A stretch of DNA of 64,000 nucleotides from Linyphia triangularis (Eukaryota; Arthropoda; Arachnida; Araneae; Linyphiidae), in the NCBI GenBank assembly GCA_963978545.1, contig OZ021723.1:101774002-101838001 (forward strand), read 5' to 3'. The notes beneath the pieces are model-generated. The model was given only the letters and a program-made list of their open reading frames with translations. It did not search any database and was not told the DNA's origin. The position numbers and the translations under genes are program-made. Each line of letters begins with the position of its first letter. Position 1 is the first letter of the stretch. This document shows positions 52,845 to 64,000 of the stretch, in pieces.

Positions 52845-53757
52845 CTTTAAATGAACCGTTATTAAAAATTATAAATTGGATTGTAATTGGAGAAAACTAT
52901 GATTCAAGACATTCTAGAGAGCTAAATATAATTCCACATTGTGGCGCTGTGTTAAAGACCTAAAAATTACAATACTTCATTTTACGTCAGAAAAAATATA
53001 CCAGCTTTCAACTTCTGCCAATGAAAAATCAGAAATTAGACCACACCATTCACATCATAAAGGGGTAGGGTATTATCGTCGATAGAACAAAAAAAAAAAA
53101 AAAAACATTGGGGAGTGCGCATTGGCTATTTATTGCTTTTTACTCGCTAGCAAATGTCAGAAAAAAAGGAGGAAGTGGGAAGACTTATGTTATGGAAAAA
53201 AAAGTACTATTTATTAGTATTTCGGTTCGTGTTTTACGGAGAGGCATTCAAATATAACATCTGGAATTAATCAGATCATAAACTTGGAATGAAAAGAACA
53301 TATTGCAAAACACGTATGAAGGATGTGTATGGAAAAAGATTGGAGGAATCGTTTATGCTTATCAACTCGGCGCCAATAATACGGTGCCTCTTTCTTCGAA
53401 TTCAAACTAAATGCACCTGCATCTTCTAGCTCATCTCTGAAGTTAGGGATATGCGAAAGCATAGTTCTCACGAAGGAACTTTTTCGTTTTCGAACTTGAC
53501 AGCAATTTATATCCAAGAAAAAAAAAATTAAAAAAAAGTGTAGGATGCGGTGTACCCTTTGTCCGAAAAAGATCATTATTTTTTGAAAAAAATTATTTCT
53601 TGTTGATACCTGGTGGCCGGATATATATCCGGATATCCGAATGAAATTATCGGATGTCCGGTATTTCAAATCGGATATCCGACGGGGTTTCGGATATTGA
53701 AAAATCAGCCGGATATGCAGGATATCGGATATTTGCCGGATATCCGTTCCATCCCTA

Positions 53758-53765
53758 CTTATAAC
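53758..53765. repeat. Target-site duplication, right (CTTATAAC), hAT copy 2
   Basis: Identical to 51738-51745, directly after the right terminal repeat. Confidence 0.97.
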
Positions 53766-56700
53766 TACATTTTACGTCGAGAAATGCAAATTTCACATAT
53801 TGAAAATACATGGGGGTTATATATTCAATGAATTATTGTTCAAAAAGTAAAAATCTCAATTTTTTTTCCTCTGGCGAAATTGAAGCTTTTATATTGGAGA
53901 ATCTACATTTCCAATTTTTTAACATAAAAAAAATGCGAAGGTGGTCAAAGTTTGGTCCAAATCTGTTCAGTTTAAAAGTTTTTCATCTTTAATTTTCCCA
54001 TGTTAATTGTATGGGAAATTTCAAATTTTTCAATTTTCACAATCTTTTTGCACCTTGTGTCATAAAAATCATCACCCCAATCAATTTCCACAATCGAATT
54101 GTCATTATAACTACATTTTACTGCTCAATGTCAAGAAATGGAAATTTCACGTATTGAAAATACATGGGGGACGATATTCAATGAATTATTTTTCAAAAAG
54201 TAAAAATCTCAATTTTTTTTCCTTTGGCGAAATTGAAGCTTTTATATATTAGAATCTCCAATTCCAAATTTATAACATAAAAAAAATGCGAAGATGGTCA
54301 AAGGTTGGTCCAAATCTGTGCAGTTTAAATATTTTTCATTTTCAATTTTCCCCAAGTTAATTGTATAGGAAATTTCAATTTTCAAAATTTTACGATCTTT
54401 TTACACCTTGTGTCATAAAAATCATCACCCCAATCAATTTCCACAATCAAATCGTCATTATAACTACATTTTACTGCTCAATGTCAAGAAATGCAAATTT
54501 CACGTATTGAAAATACATGGGGGACGTTATTCAATGAATTATTTTTCAAAAAGTAAAAATCTCAATTTTTTTTCCTTTGGTGAAATTAAAGCTTTTATAA
54601 AGGAGAATATCTAATTCCAAATTTATAACATAAAAAAAATGCGAAATTGGTCAAAGGTTGGTCCAAATCTGGTCAGTTTAAAAGTTTTTCATCTTTAATT
54701 TTCCCTATGTTAATTGTATGGAAAATTTCACATTTTTCAATTTTCGCAATCTTTTTCCACCTTGTGTCATAAAAATAATCAATCCAATCAATTTCCACAA
54801 TCAAATCATCCTTATAACTACATTTTACGTCGAGAAATGCAAATTTCACATATTGAAAATACATGGGGGTTCTATATTCCATGAATTATTCTTCAAAAAG
54901 TAAAAATCTCAATTTTTTTTCCTTTGGCGAAATTGAAGCTTTTATATATTAGAATCTACATTTCCAATTTTTTAACATAAAAAAAATGCGAAGGTGGTCA
55001 AAGTTTGGTCCAAATCTGTTCAGTTTAAAAGTTTTTCATCTTTAATTTTCCCATGTAAATTGTATGGGAAATTTCAAATTTTTCAATTTTCACAATCTTT
55101 TACACTTTGTGTCATAAAAATCATCACCCCAATCAATGTCCACAATCAAATCGTCATTATAACTATATTTTACGTCGAGAAATGCAAATTTCACCTATTG
55201 AAAATACATGGGGGACGATATTCAATGAATTATTTTTCAAAAAGTAAAAATCTCAATTTTTTTCCTTTGGTGAAATTAAAGCTTTTATATAGGAGAATCT
55301 CTAATTCCAAATTTATAACATAAAAAAAATGCGAAATTGGTCAAAGTTTGGTCCAAATCTGTTCAGTTTAAAAGTTTTTCATCTTTAATTTTCCCATGTT
55401 AATTGTATGGGAAATTTCAAATTTTTCAATTTTCACAATCTTTTTACACCTTGTGTCATAAAAATAATCACCCCAATCAATGTCCACAATCAAATCGTCA
55501 TTATAACTATATTTAACGTCGAGAAATGCAAATTTCACCTATTGAAAATACATGGGGGTTCTATATTCAATGAATTATTCTTCAAAAAGTAAAAATCTCA
55601 ATTTTTTTTCCTTTGGCGAAATTGAAGCTTTTATATAGGAGAATCTACATTTCCAATTTTTTAACATAAAAAAAAATGCGAAGGTGATCAAAGTTTGGTC
55701 CAAATCTGTTCAGTTTAAAAGTTTTTCATCTTTAATTTTCCCATGTTAATTGTATGGGAAATTTCAAATTTTTCAATTTTCACAATCTTTTTGCACCTTG
55801 TGTGTTAAAAATCATCACCCCAATCAATTTCCACAATCGAATCGTCATTATAACTACATTTTACTGCTCAATGTCAAGAAATGCAAATTTCACGTATTGA
55901 AAATACATGGGGGACGATATTCAATGAATTATTTTTCAAAAAGTAAAAATCTCATTTTTTTTTCCTTTGGCGAAATTGAAGCATTTATATAGGAGAATCT
56001 CCATTCCCAAATTTTTAATATAAAAAAAATGCGAAGGTTGTCAAAGGTTGGTCCAAATCTGTGCAGTTTAAATATTTTTCATTTTCAAATTTCCCATGTT
56101 AAATGTATAGGAAATTTCAAACTTTGCAATTTTCGAAATTTTACGATCTTTTTAAACCTTGTGTCATAAAAATCATCAACCCAATCAATTTCCACAATCA
56201 AATCGTCATTATAACTACATTCAATGTCAAGAAATGCAAATTTCACGTATTGAAAATACATGGGGGACGATATTCAATGAATTATTTTTCAAAGAGTAAA
56301 AATCTCAATTTTTTTTAATTTGGCGAAATTGAAGCTTTTATATATTAGAATCTACATTTCCAATATTTTAACATAAAAAAATGCGAAGGTGGTCAAAGTT
56401 TGGTCCAAATCTGTTCAGTTTAAAAGTTTTTCATCTTTAATTTTCCCATGTTAATTGTATGGGAAATTTCAAATTTGAAAATTTTAAGATCTTTAAGCAC
56501 CTTGTGTCAAAAAATCATCACCCCAATCAATTTCCACAATCAAATCGTCATTATAACTACATTTTACTGCTCAATTTTAAGAAATGCAAATTTCACGTAT
56601 TGAAAATACATGGGGGACGATATTCAATGAATTATAATTCAAAAAGTAAAAATTTCAATTTTTTTTCCTTTGGTGAAATTAAAGCTTTTATATAGGAGAA

Positions 56701-57749
56701 TCTCTAATTCCAAATTTAAAAAAAAAAAAAAAATGCGAAATTGGTCAAAGGTTGGTCCAAATCTGGTCAGTTTAAAAGTTTTTCATCTTTAATTTTCCCC
56801 ATGTAAATTGTATGGGAAATTTCAAATTTTTCAATTTTCACAATCTTTTTACACCTTGTGTCATAAAAATCATCACCCCAATCAATGTCCACAATTAAAT
56901 CGTCATTATAACTATATTTTACGTCGAGAAATGCAAATTTCACCTATTGAAAATACATGGGGGTTCTATATTCAATGAATTATTCTTCAAAAAGTAAAAA
57001 TCTCAATTTTTTTTCCTTTGGCGAAATTGAAGCTTTTATATAGGAGAATCTACATTTCCAATTTTTTAACATAAAAAAAATGCGAAGGTGGTCAAAGTTT
57101 GGTCCAAATCTGTTCAGTTTAAAAGTTTTTCATCTTTAATTTTCCCAAGTTAATTGTATGGGAAATTTCAAATTTTTCAATTTTCACAATCTTTTTGCAC
57201 CTTGTGTCTTAAAAATCATCACCCCAAACAATTTCCACAATCGAATCGTTATTATAACTACATTTTACTGCTCAATGTCAAGAAATGCAAATTTCACGTA
57301 TTGAAAGTACATGGGGGACGATATTCAATGAATTATTTTTCAAAAAGTAAAAATCTCAATTTTTTTTTTATTTGGCGAAATATAAGCTTTTATATATTAG
57401 AATCTCCAATTCCAAATTTATAACATAAAAAAAATGTGAAGATGGTCAAAGGTTGGTCCAAATCTGTGCAATTTAAATATTTTCCATTTTCAATTTTCCC
57501 CATGTTAATTGTATAGGAAATTTCAATTTTCAAAATTTTACGATCTTTTTGCACCTTGTGTCATAAAAATCATCCCCCCAATCAATTTCCACAATCAAAT
57601 CGTCATTATAACTACATTTTACTGCTCAATGTCAAGAAATGCAAATTTCACGTATTGAAAACACATGGGGGACGATATTCAATGAATTATTTTTCAAAAA
57701 GTAAAAATCTCAATTTTTTTTCCTTTGGTGAAATTAAAGCTTTTATATA

Positions 57750-59560
57750 GGAGAATCTCTAATTCCAAATTTATAACATAAAAAAAATGCGAAATTGGTC
57801 AAAGGCAGTCCAAGTCTGATCAGTTTAAATGTTTTTCATCTTTAATTTTCCCTTTGTTAATTGTATGGAAAATTTCACATTTTTCAATTTTCGCAATCTT
57901 TTTGCACCTTGTGTCATAAAAATCATCAATCCAATCAATACCCACAATCAAATCATCCTTATAACAACATTTTACGTCGAGAAATACAAATTTCACATAT
58001 TGAAAATACATGGGGGTTCTATATTCAATGAATTATTCTTCAAAAAGTAAAAATCTCAATTTTTTTCCTTTGGCGAAATTGAAGCTTTTATATATTAGAA
58101 TCTACATTTCCATTTTTTTAACATAAAAAAAAATGCGAAGGTGGTCAATGTTTGGTACAAATCTGTTCAGTTTAAAAGTTTTTCATCTTTAATTTTCCCA
58201 TGTTAATTGTATAGGAAATTTCAATTTTCAAAATTTTAAGATCTTTAAGCACCTTGTGTCAAAAAATCATCACCCCAATCAATTTCCACAATCAAATCGT
58301 CATTATAACTACATTTTACTGCTCAATGTTAAGAAATGCAAATTTCACTTATTGAAAATACATGGGGGACGATATTCAATGAATTATAATTCAAAAAGTA
58401 AAAATCTCAATTTTTTTTCCTTTGGTGAAATTAAAGCTTTTATATAGGAGAATCTCTAATTCCAAATTTATAACATAAAAAAAATGCGAAATTGGTCAAA
58501 GGTTGGTCCAAATCTGGTCAGTTTAAAAGTTTTTCATCTTTAATTTTCCCCATGTAAATTGTATGGGAAATTTCAAATTTTTCAATTTTCACAATCTTTT
58601 TACACCTTGTGTCATAAAAATCATCACCCCAATCAATGTCCACAATCAAATCGTCATTATAACTATATTTTACGTCGAGAAATGCAAATTTCACCTATTG
58701 AAAATACATGGGGGTTCTATATTCAATGAATTATTCTTCAAAAAGTAAAAATCTCAATTTTTTTTCCTTTGGCGAAATTGAAGCTTTTATATAGGAGAAT
58801 CTACATTTCCAATTTTTTAACATAAAAAAAATGCGAAGGTGGTCAAAGTTTGGTCCAAATCTGTTCAGTTTAAAAGTTTTTCATCTTTAATTTTCCCAAG
58901 TTAATTGTATGGGAAATTTCAAATTTTTCAATTTTCACAATCTTTTTGCACCTTGTGTCTTAAAAATCATCACCCCAATCAATTTCCACAATCGAATCGT
59001 TATTATAACTACATTTTACTGCTCAATGTCAAGAAATGCAAATTTCACGTATTGAAAGTACATGGGGACGATATTCAATGAATTATTTTTCAAAAAGTAA
59101 AAATTTCAATTTTTTTTTATTTGGCGAAATATAAGCTTTTATATATTAGAATCTCCAATTCCAAATTTATAACATAAAAAAAATGTGAAGATGGTCAAAG
59201 GTTGGTCCAAATCTGTGCAAATTAAATATTTTTCATTTTCAATTTTCCCCATGTTAATTGTATAGGAAATATCGATTTTCAAAATTTTACGATCTTTTTG
59301 CACCTTGTGTCATAAAAATCATCCCCCCAATCAATTTCCACAATCAAATCGTCATTATAACTACATTTTACTGCTCAATGTCAAGAAATGCAAATTTCAC
59401 GTATTGAAAATACATGGGGGACGATATTCAATGAATTATTTTTCAAAAAGTAAAAATCTCAATTTTTTTTCCTTTGGTGAAATTAAAGCTTTTATATAGG
59501 AGAATCTCTAATTCCAAATTTATAACATAAAAAAAATGCGAAATTGGTCAAAGGCAGTCC
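57750..59560. repeat. Extra five-monomer segment (1,749 bp) relative to the first copy
   Basis: Positions 57,829 and 59,578 both correspond to 7,335 in the first copy, 1,749 bp apart. The monomer order here (short leader AAAAAATCATCACCCC type, TATATTTTACGTCGAG type, CTTAAAAATC type, CATCCCCCC type) is the same as at about 26,280-27,605, which suggests the longer version is the older arrangement. Private changes include CCAAGTCTG near 57,815, TCAATACCCAC near 57,937 and one missing G in CATGGGGACG near 59,065. Confidence 0.8.
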
Positions 59561-62500
59561 AAATCTGATCAGTTTAAATGTTTTTCATCTTTAATTTTCC
59601 CTTTGTTAATTGTATGGAAAATTTCACATTTTTCAATTTTCGCAATCTTTTTGCACCTTGTGTCATAAAAATCATCAATCCAATCAATTTCCACAATCAA
59701 ATCATCCTTATAACAACATTTTACGTAGAGAAATACAAATTTCACATATTGAAAATACATGGGAGTTCTATATTCAATGAATTATTCTTCAAAAAGTAAA
59801 AATCTCAATTTTTTTCCTTTGGCGAAATTGAAGCTTTTATATTGGAGAATCTACATTTCCAATTTTTTAACATAAAAAAAATGCGAAGGTGGTCAAAGTT
59901 TGGTCCAAATCTGTTCAGTTTAAAAGTTTTTCATCTTTAATTTTCCCATGTTAATTGTATGGGAAATTTCAAATTTTTCAATTTTCACAATCTTTTTACA
60001 CCTTGTGTCATAAAAATAATCACCCCAATCAATTTCCACAATCAAATCGTCATTATAACTACATTTTACTGCTCAATGTCAAGAAATGCAAATTTCAAGT
60101 ATTGAAAGTACATGGGGGACGATATTCAATGAATTATTTTTCAAAAAGTAAAAATCTCAATTTTTTTTCCTTTGGCGAAATTGAAGCTTTTATATATTTG
60201 AATCACCATTTCCAAATTTATAGCATAAAAAAAATGTGAAGATGGTCAAAGGTTGGTCCAAATCTGTGCAGTTTAAATATTTTTCATTTTCAATTTTCCC
60301 CATGTTAATTGTATAGGATATTTCAATTTTCCAAATTTTACGATCTTTTTGCACCTTGTGTCAAAAAAATCATCACCCCAATCAATTTCCACAATCAAAT
60401 CGTCATTATAACTACATTTTACTGCTCAATGTCAAGAAATGCAAATTTCACGTAATGAAAGTACATGGGGGACGATATTCAATGAATTATTCTTCAAAAA
60501 GTAAAAATCTCAATTTCTTTTCCTTTGGCGAAATTGAAGCTTTTATATATTAGAATCTACATTTCCAATTTTTTAACATAAAAAAAATGCGAAGGTGGTC
60601 AAAGTTTGGTCCAAATTCTGTTCAGTTTAAAAGTTTTTCATCTTTAATTTTCCCATGTAAATTGTATGGGAAATTTCAAATTTTTCAATTTTCACAATCT
60701 TTTACACTTTGTGTCATAAAAATCATCACCCCAATCAATGTCCACAATCAAATCGTCATTATAACTATATTTTACGTCGAGAAATGCAAATTTCACCTAT
60801 TGAAAATACATGGGGGACGATATTCAATGAATTATTTTTCAAAAAGTAAAAATCTCAATTTTTTTTCCTTTGGTGAAATTAAAGCTTTTATATAGGAGAA
60901 TCTCTAATTCCAAATTTATAACATAAAAAAAATGGGAAATTTGTCAAAGGCAGTCCAAAACTGGTCAGTTTAACAGTTTTTCATCTTTAATTTTCCCTAT
61001 GTTAATTGTATGGAAAATTTCAAATTTTTCAATTTTCGCAATCTTTTTGCACCTTGTGTCATAAAAATCATCAATCCAATCAATTTCCACAATCAAATCA
61101 TCCTTATAACTACATTTTACGTCGAGAAATACAAATTTCACATATTGAAAATACATGGGGGTTCTATATTCAATGAATTATTCTTCAAAAAGTAAAAATC
61201 TCAATTTTTTTTCCTTTGGCGAAATTGAAGCTTTTATATTGGAGAATCTACATTTCCAATTTTTTAACATAAAAAAAATGCGAAGGTGGTCAAAGTTTGG
61301 TCCAAATCTGTTCAGTTTAAAAGTTTTTCATCTTTAATTTTCCCATGTTAATTGCAAGGGAAATTTCAAATTTTTCAATTTTCACAATCTTTTTGCACCT
61401 TGTGTCATAAAAATCATCACCCCAATCAATTTCCACAATCAAATCGTCATTATAACTACATTTTACTGCTCAATGTCAAGAAATGCAAATTTCACGTATT
61501 GAAAATACATGGGGGACGTTATTCAATGAATTATTTTTCAAAAAGTAAAAATCTCAATTTTTTTTCCTTTGGTGAAATTAAAGCTTTTATAAAGGAGAAT
61601 ATCTAATTCCAAATTTATAACATAAAAAAAATGCGAAATTGGTAAAAGGTTGGTCCAAATCTGGTCAGTTTAAAAGTTTTTCATCTTTAATTTTCCCTAT
61701 GTTAATTGTATGGAAAATTTCAGATTTTTCAATTTTCGCAATCTTTTTCCACCTTGTGTCATAAAAATCATCAATCCAATCAATTTCCACAATCAAATCA
61801 TCCTTATAACTACATTTTACGTCGAGAAATGCAAATTTCACATATTGAAAATACATGGGGGTTCTATATTCCATGAATTATTCTTCAAAAAGTAAAAATC
61901 TCAATTTTTTTTCCTTTGGCGAAATTGAAGCTTTTATATATTAGAATCTACATTTCCAATTTTTTAACATAAAAAAAATGCGAAGGTGGTCAAAGTTTGG
62001 TCCAAATCTGTTCAGTTTAAAAGTTTTTCATCTTTAATTTTCCCATGTAAATTGTATGGGAAATTTCAAATTTTTCAATTTTCACAATCTTTTACACTTT
62101 GTGTCATAAAAATCATCACCCCAATCAATGTCCACAATCAAATCGTCATTATAACTATATTTTACGTCGAGAAATGCAAATTTCACCTATTGAAAATACA
62201 TGGGGGACGATATTCAATGAATTATTTTTCAAAAAGTAAAAATCTCAATTTTTTTTCCTTTGGTGAAATTAAAGCTTTTATATAGGAGAATCTCTAATTC
62301 CAAATTTATAACATAAAAAAAATGGGAAATTGGTCAAAGGCAGTCCAAAACTGGTCAGTTTAACAGTTTTTCATCTTTAATTTTCCCTATGTTAATTGTA
62401 TGGAAAATTTCACATTTTTCAATTTTCGCAATCTTTTTGCACCTTGTGTCATAAAAATCATCAATCCAATCAATTTCCACAATCAAATCATCCTTATAAC

Positions 62501-64000
62501 TACATTTTACGTCGAGAAATACAAATTTCACATATTGAAAATACATGGGGGTTCTATATTCAATGAATTATTCTTCAAAAAGTAAAAATCTCAATTTTTT
62601 TTCCTTTGGCGAAATTGAAGCTTTTATATTGGAGAATCTACATTTCCAATTTTTTAACATAAAAAAAATGCGAAGGTGGTCAAAGTTTGGTCCAAATCTG
62701 TTCAGTTTAAAAGTTTTTCATCTTTAATTTTCCCATGTTAATTGCAAGGGAAATTTCAAATTTTTCAATTTTCACAATCTTTTTGCACCTTGTGTCATAA
62801 AAATCATCACCCCAATCAATTTCCACAATCAAATCGTCATTATAACTACATTTTACTGCTCAATGTCAAGAAATGCAAATTTCACGTATTGAAAATACAT
62901 GGGGGACGTTATTCAATGAATTATTTTTCAAAAAGTAAAAATCTCAATTTTTTTTCCTTTGGTGAAATTAAAGCTTTTATAAAGGAGAATATCTAATTCC
63001 AAATTTATAACATAAAAAAAATGCGAAATTGGTCAAAGGTTGGTCCAAATCTGGTCAGTTTAAAAGTTTTTCATCTTTAATTTTCCCTATGTTAATTGTA
63101 TGGAAAATTTCACATTTTTCAATTTTCGCAATCTTTTTCCACCTTGTGTCATAAAAATCATCAATCCAATCAATTTCCACAATCAAATCATCCTTATAAC
63201 TACATTTTACGTCGAGAAATGCAAATTTCACATATTGAAAATACATGGGGGTTCTATATTCCACGAATTATTCTTCAAAAAGTAAAAATCTCAATTTTTT
63301 TTCCTTTGGCGAAATTGAAGCTTTTATATATTAGAATCTACATTTCCAATTTTTTAACATAAAAAAAATGCGAAGGTGGTCAAAGTTTGGTCCAAATCTG
63401 TTCAGTTTAAAAGTTTTTCATCTTTAATTTTCCCATGTAAATTGTATGGGAAATTTCAAATTTTTCAATTTTCACAATCTTTTACACTTTGTGTCATAAA
63501 AATCATCACCCCAATCAATGTCCACAATCAAATCGTCATTATAACTATATTTTACGTCGAGAAATGCAAATTTCACCTATTGAAAATACATGAGGGACGA
63601 TATTCAATGAATTATTTTTCAAAAAGTAAAAATCTCAATTTTTTTTCCTTTGGTGAAATTAAAGCTTTTATATAGGAGAATCTCTAATTCCAAATTTATA
63701 ACATAAAAAAAATGCGAAATTGGTCAAAGTTTGGTCCAAATCTGTTCAGTTTAAAAGTTTTTCATCTTTAATTTTCCCATGTTAATTCTATGGGAAATTT
63801 CAAATTTTTCAATTTTCACAATCTTTTTACACCTTGTGTCATAAAAATAATCACCCCAATCAATGTCCACAATCAAATCGTCATTATAACTATATTTTAC
63901 GTCGAGAAATGCAAATTTCACCTATTGAAAATACATGGGGGTTCTATATTCAATGAATTATTCTTCAAAAAGTAAAAATCTCAATTTTTTTTCCTTTGGC

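Larger units (their letters stand above)
51746..53757 (-). mobile_element. hAT-superfamily DNA transposon, degenerate, copy 2 (2,012 bp)
   Basis: This has the same length as the copy at 1252-3263, and I found no difference in the stretches I compared. It carries the same 16-bp ends (51746-51761 and 53742-53757), the same subterminal clusters (about 51,772-51,864 and 53,614-53,747), the same A17 tract and the same 8-bp duplication in the same monomer. It reflects copying of the region after one insertion, not a second transposition event. Confidence 0.95.
51250..64000. repeat. Large segmental duplication of about 760-11,757 (runs off the window end)
   Basis: The offset is 50,494 from about 760 to about 7,400 and 52,243 from there to the window end, because this copy holds 1,749 bp (five monomers) more. 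It includes the whole hAT insertion. Differences noticed are few: 4411 A versus C, 6063 G versus C at 56,557, CACATTTTTC versus CAAATTTTTC near 61,020, and TTCTTGAAAAAG near 11,721 versus TTCTTCAAAAAG at the end. Homopolymers of 16 and 17 A have equal lengths in both copies. Confidence 0.9.
53758..64000. repeat. Satellite A array, right block (about 29 monomers)
   Basis: This continues the copied region with the same monomer order as 3264-11,757. The exception is an additional five-monomer stretch between about 57,750 and 59,560. The 1,390-bp four-monomer repeat reappears at about 60,553-63,698. No gene or other inserted element was noticed. Confidence 0.95.

Noticed and set aside
1252..53757. 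Two independent hAT insertions into the same target site
   Set aside because: Flanking monomers, target duplications, internal lesions and the embedded SINE-like sequence are the same in both copies. One insertion followed by duplication explains this more simply.
1..64000. A CENP-B box (TTCG....A..CGGG) in the satellite monomers
   Set aside because: I did not notice a match in A, B or the relic. CGGG-type sequence is almost absent outside the hAT element. A motif scan would settle this.
1..64000. An undescribed enzymatic, defence or mobile-gene system
   Set aside because: Outside the two hAT copies the whole window is accounted for by related satellite monomers and one unassigned ~280-bp relic segment. 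There is no room for an unannotated gene cassette.

Overview
This window is eukaryotic, very AT-rich, non-coding tandem satellite DNA of the kind found in centromeric or heterochromatic blocks. I see no intact gene. A tRNA-derived SINE-like sequence and a decayed BED-finger hAT transposon point to an animal nuclear genome. An insect or other arthropod is a reasonable guess, but the species cannot be read from the sequence.

Layout. (1) Positions 1-1251 and 3264 to about 41,655 are satellite A, a head-to-tail array with a monomer of about 343-362 bp. It is organised into many nested higher-order repeats (3-, 4-, 5- and 8-monomer units) and larger copied blocks. (2) Positions 1252-3263 hold a 2,012-bp hAT-superfamily transposon inserted in a satellite A monomer. 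It has 16-bp terminal inverted repeats, an 8-bp target duplication CTTATAAC, subterminal GGATATCC-type repeats, an internal SINE-like sequence, and a frameshifted, truncated transposase remnant. (3) About 41,656-51,080 is satellite B, with a monomer of about 193 bp that matches only part of the A monomer. It contains two copies of a diverged ~700-bp relic that still carries the A-specific segment. (4) About 51,081-64,000 is satellite A again. From about 51,250 to the window end it repeats about 760-11,757, including a second copy of the same hAT insertion at 51,746-53,757.

How the parts relate. The A monomer is the B-like core plus about 160 bp that includes a short palindromic (dyad) element. 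The relics inside B suggest that the long form is ancestral and that B arose by losing this segment. The two hAT copies share identical target-site duplications and flanks, so they come from one insertion that was later copied within a segment of at least 12.7 kb. Copy 2 contains five more monomers (1,749 bp) than copy 1, consistent with unequal exchange. The many 60-110 codon open frames on both strands are by-products of the repeat and are not annotated as genes.

I did not find a new enzymatic or defence system. The notable content is the evolution of the satellite: two length classes of one family, preserved intermediates, a dyad with paired substitutions, and a datable transposon marker inside a recent segmental duplication.
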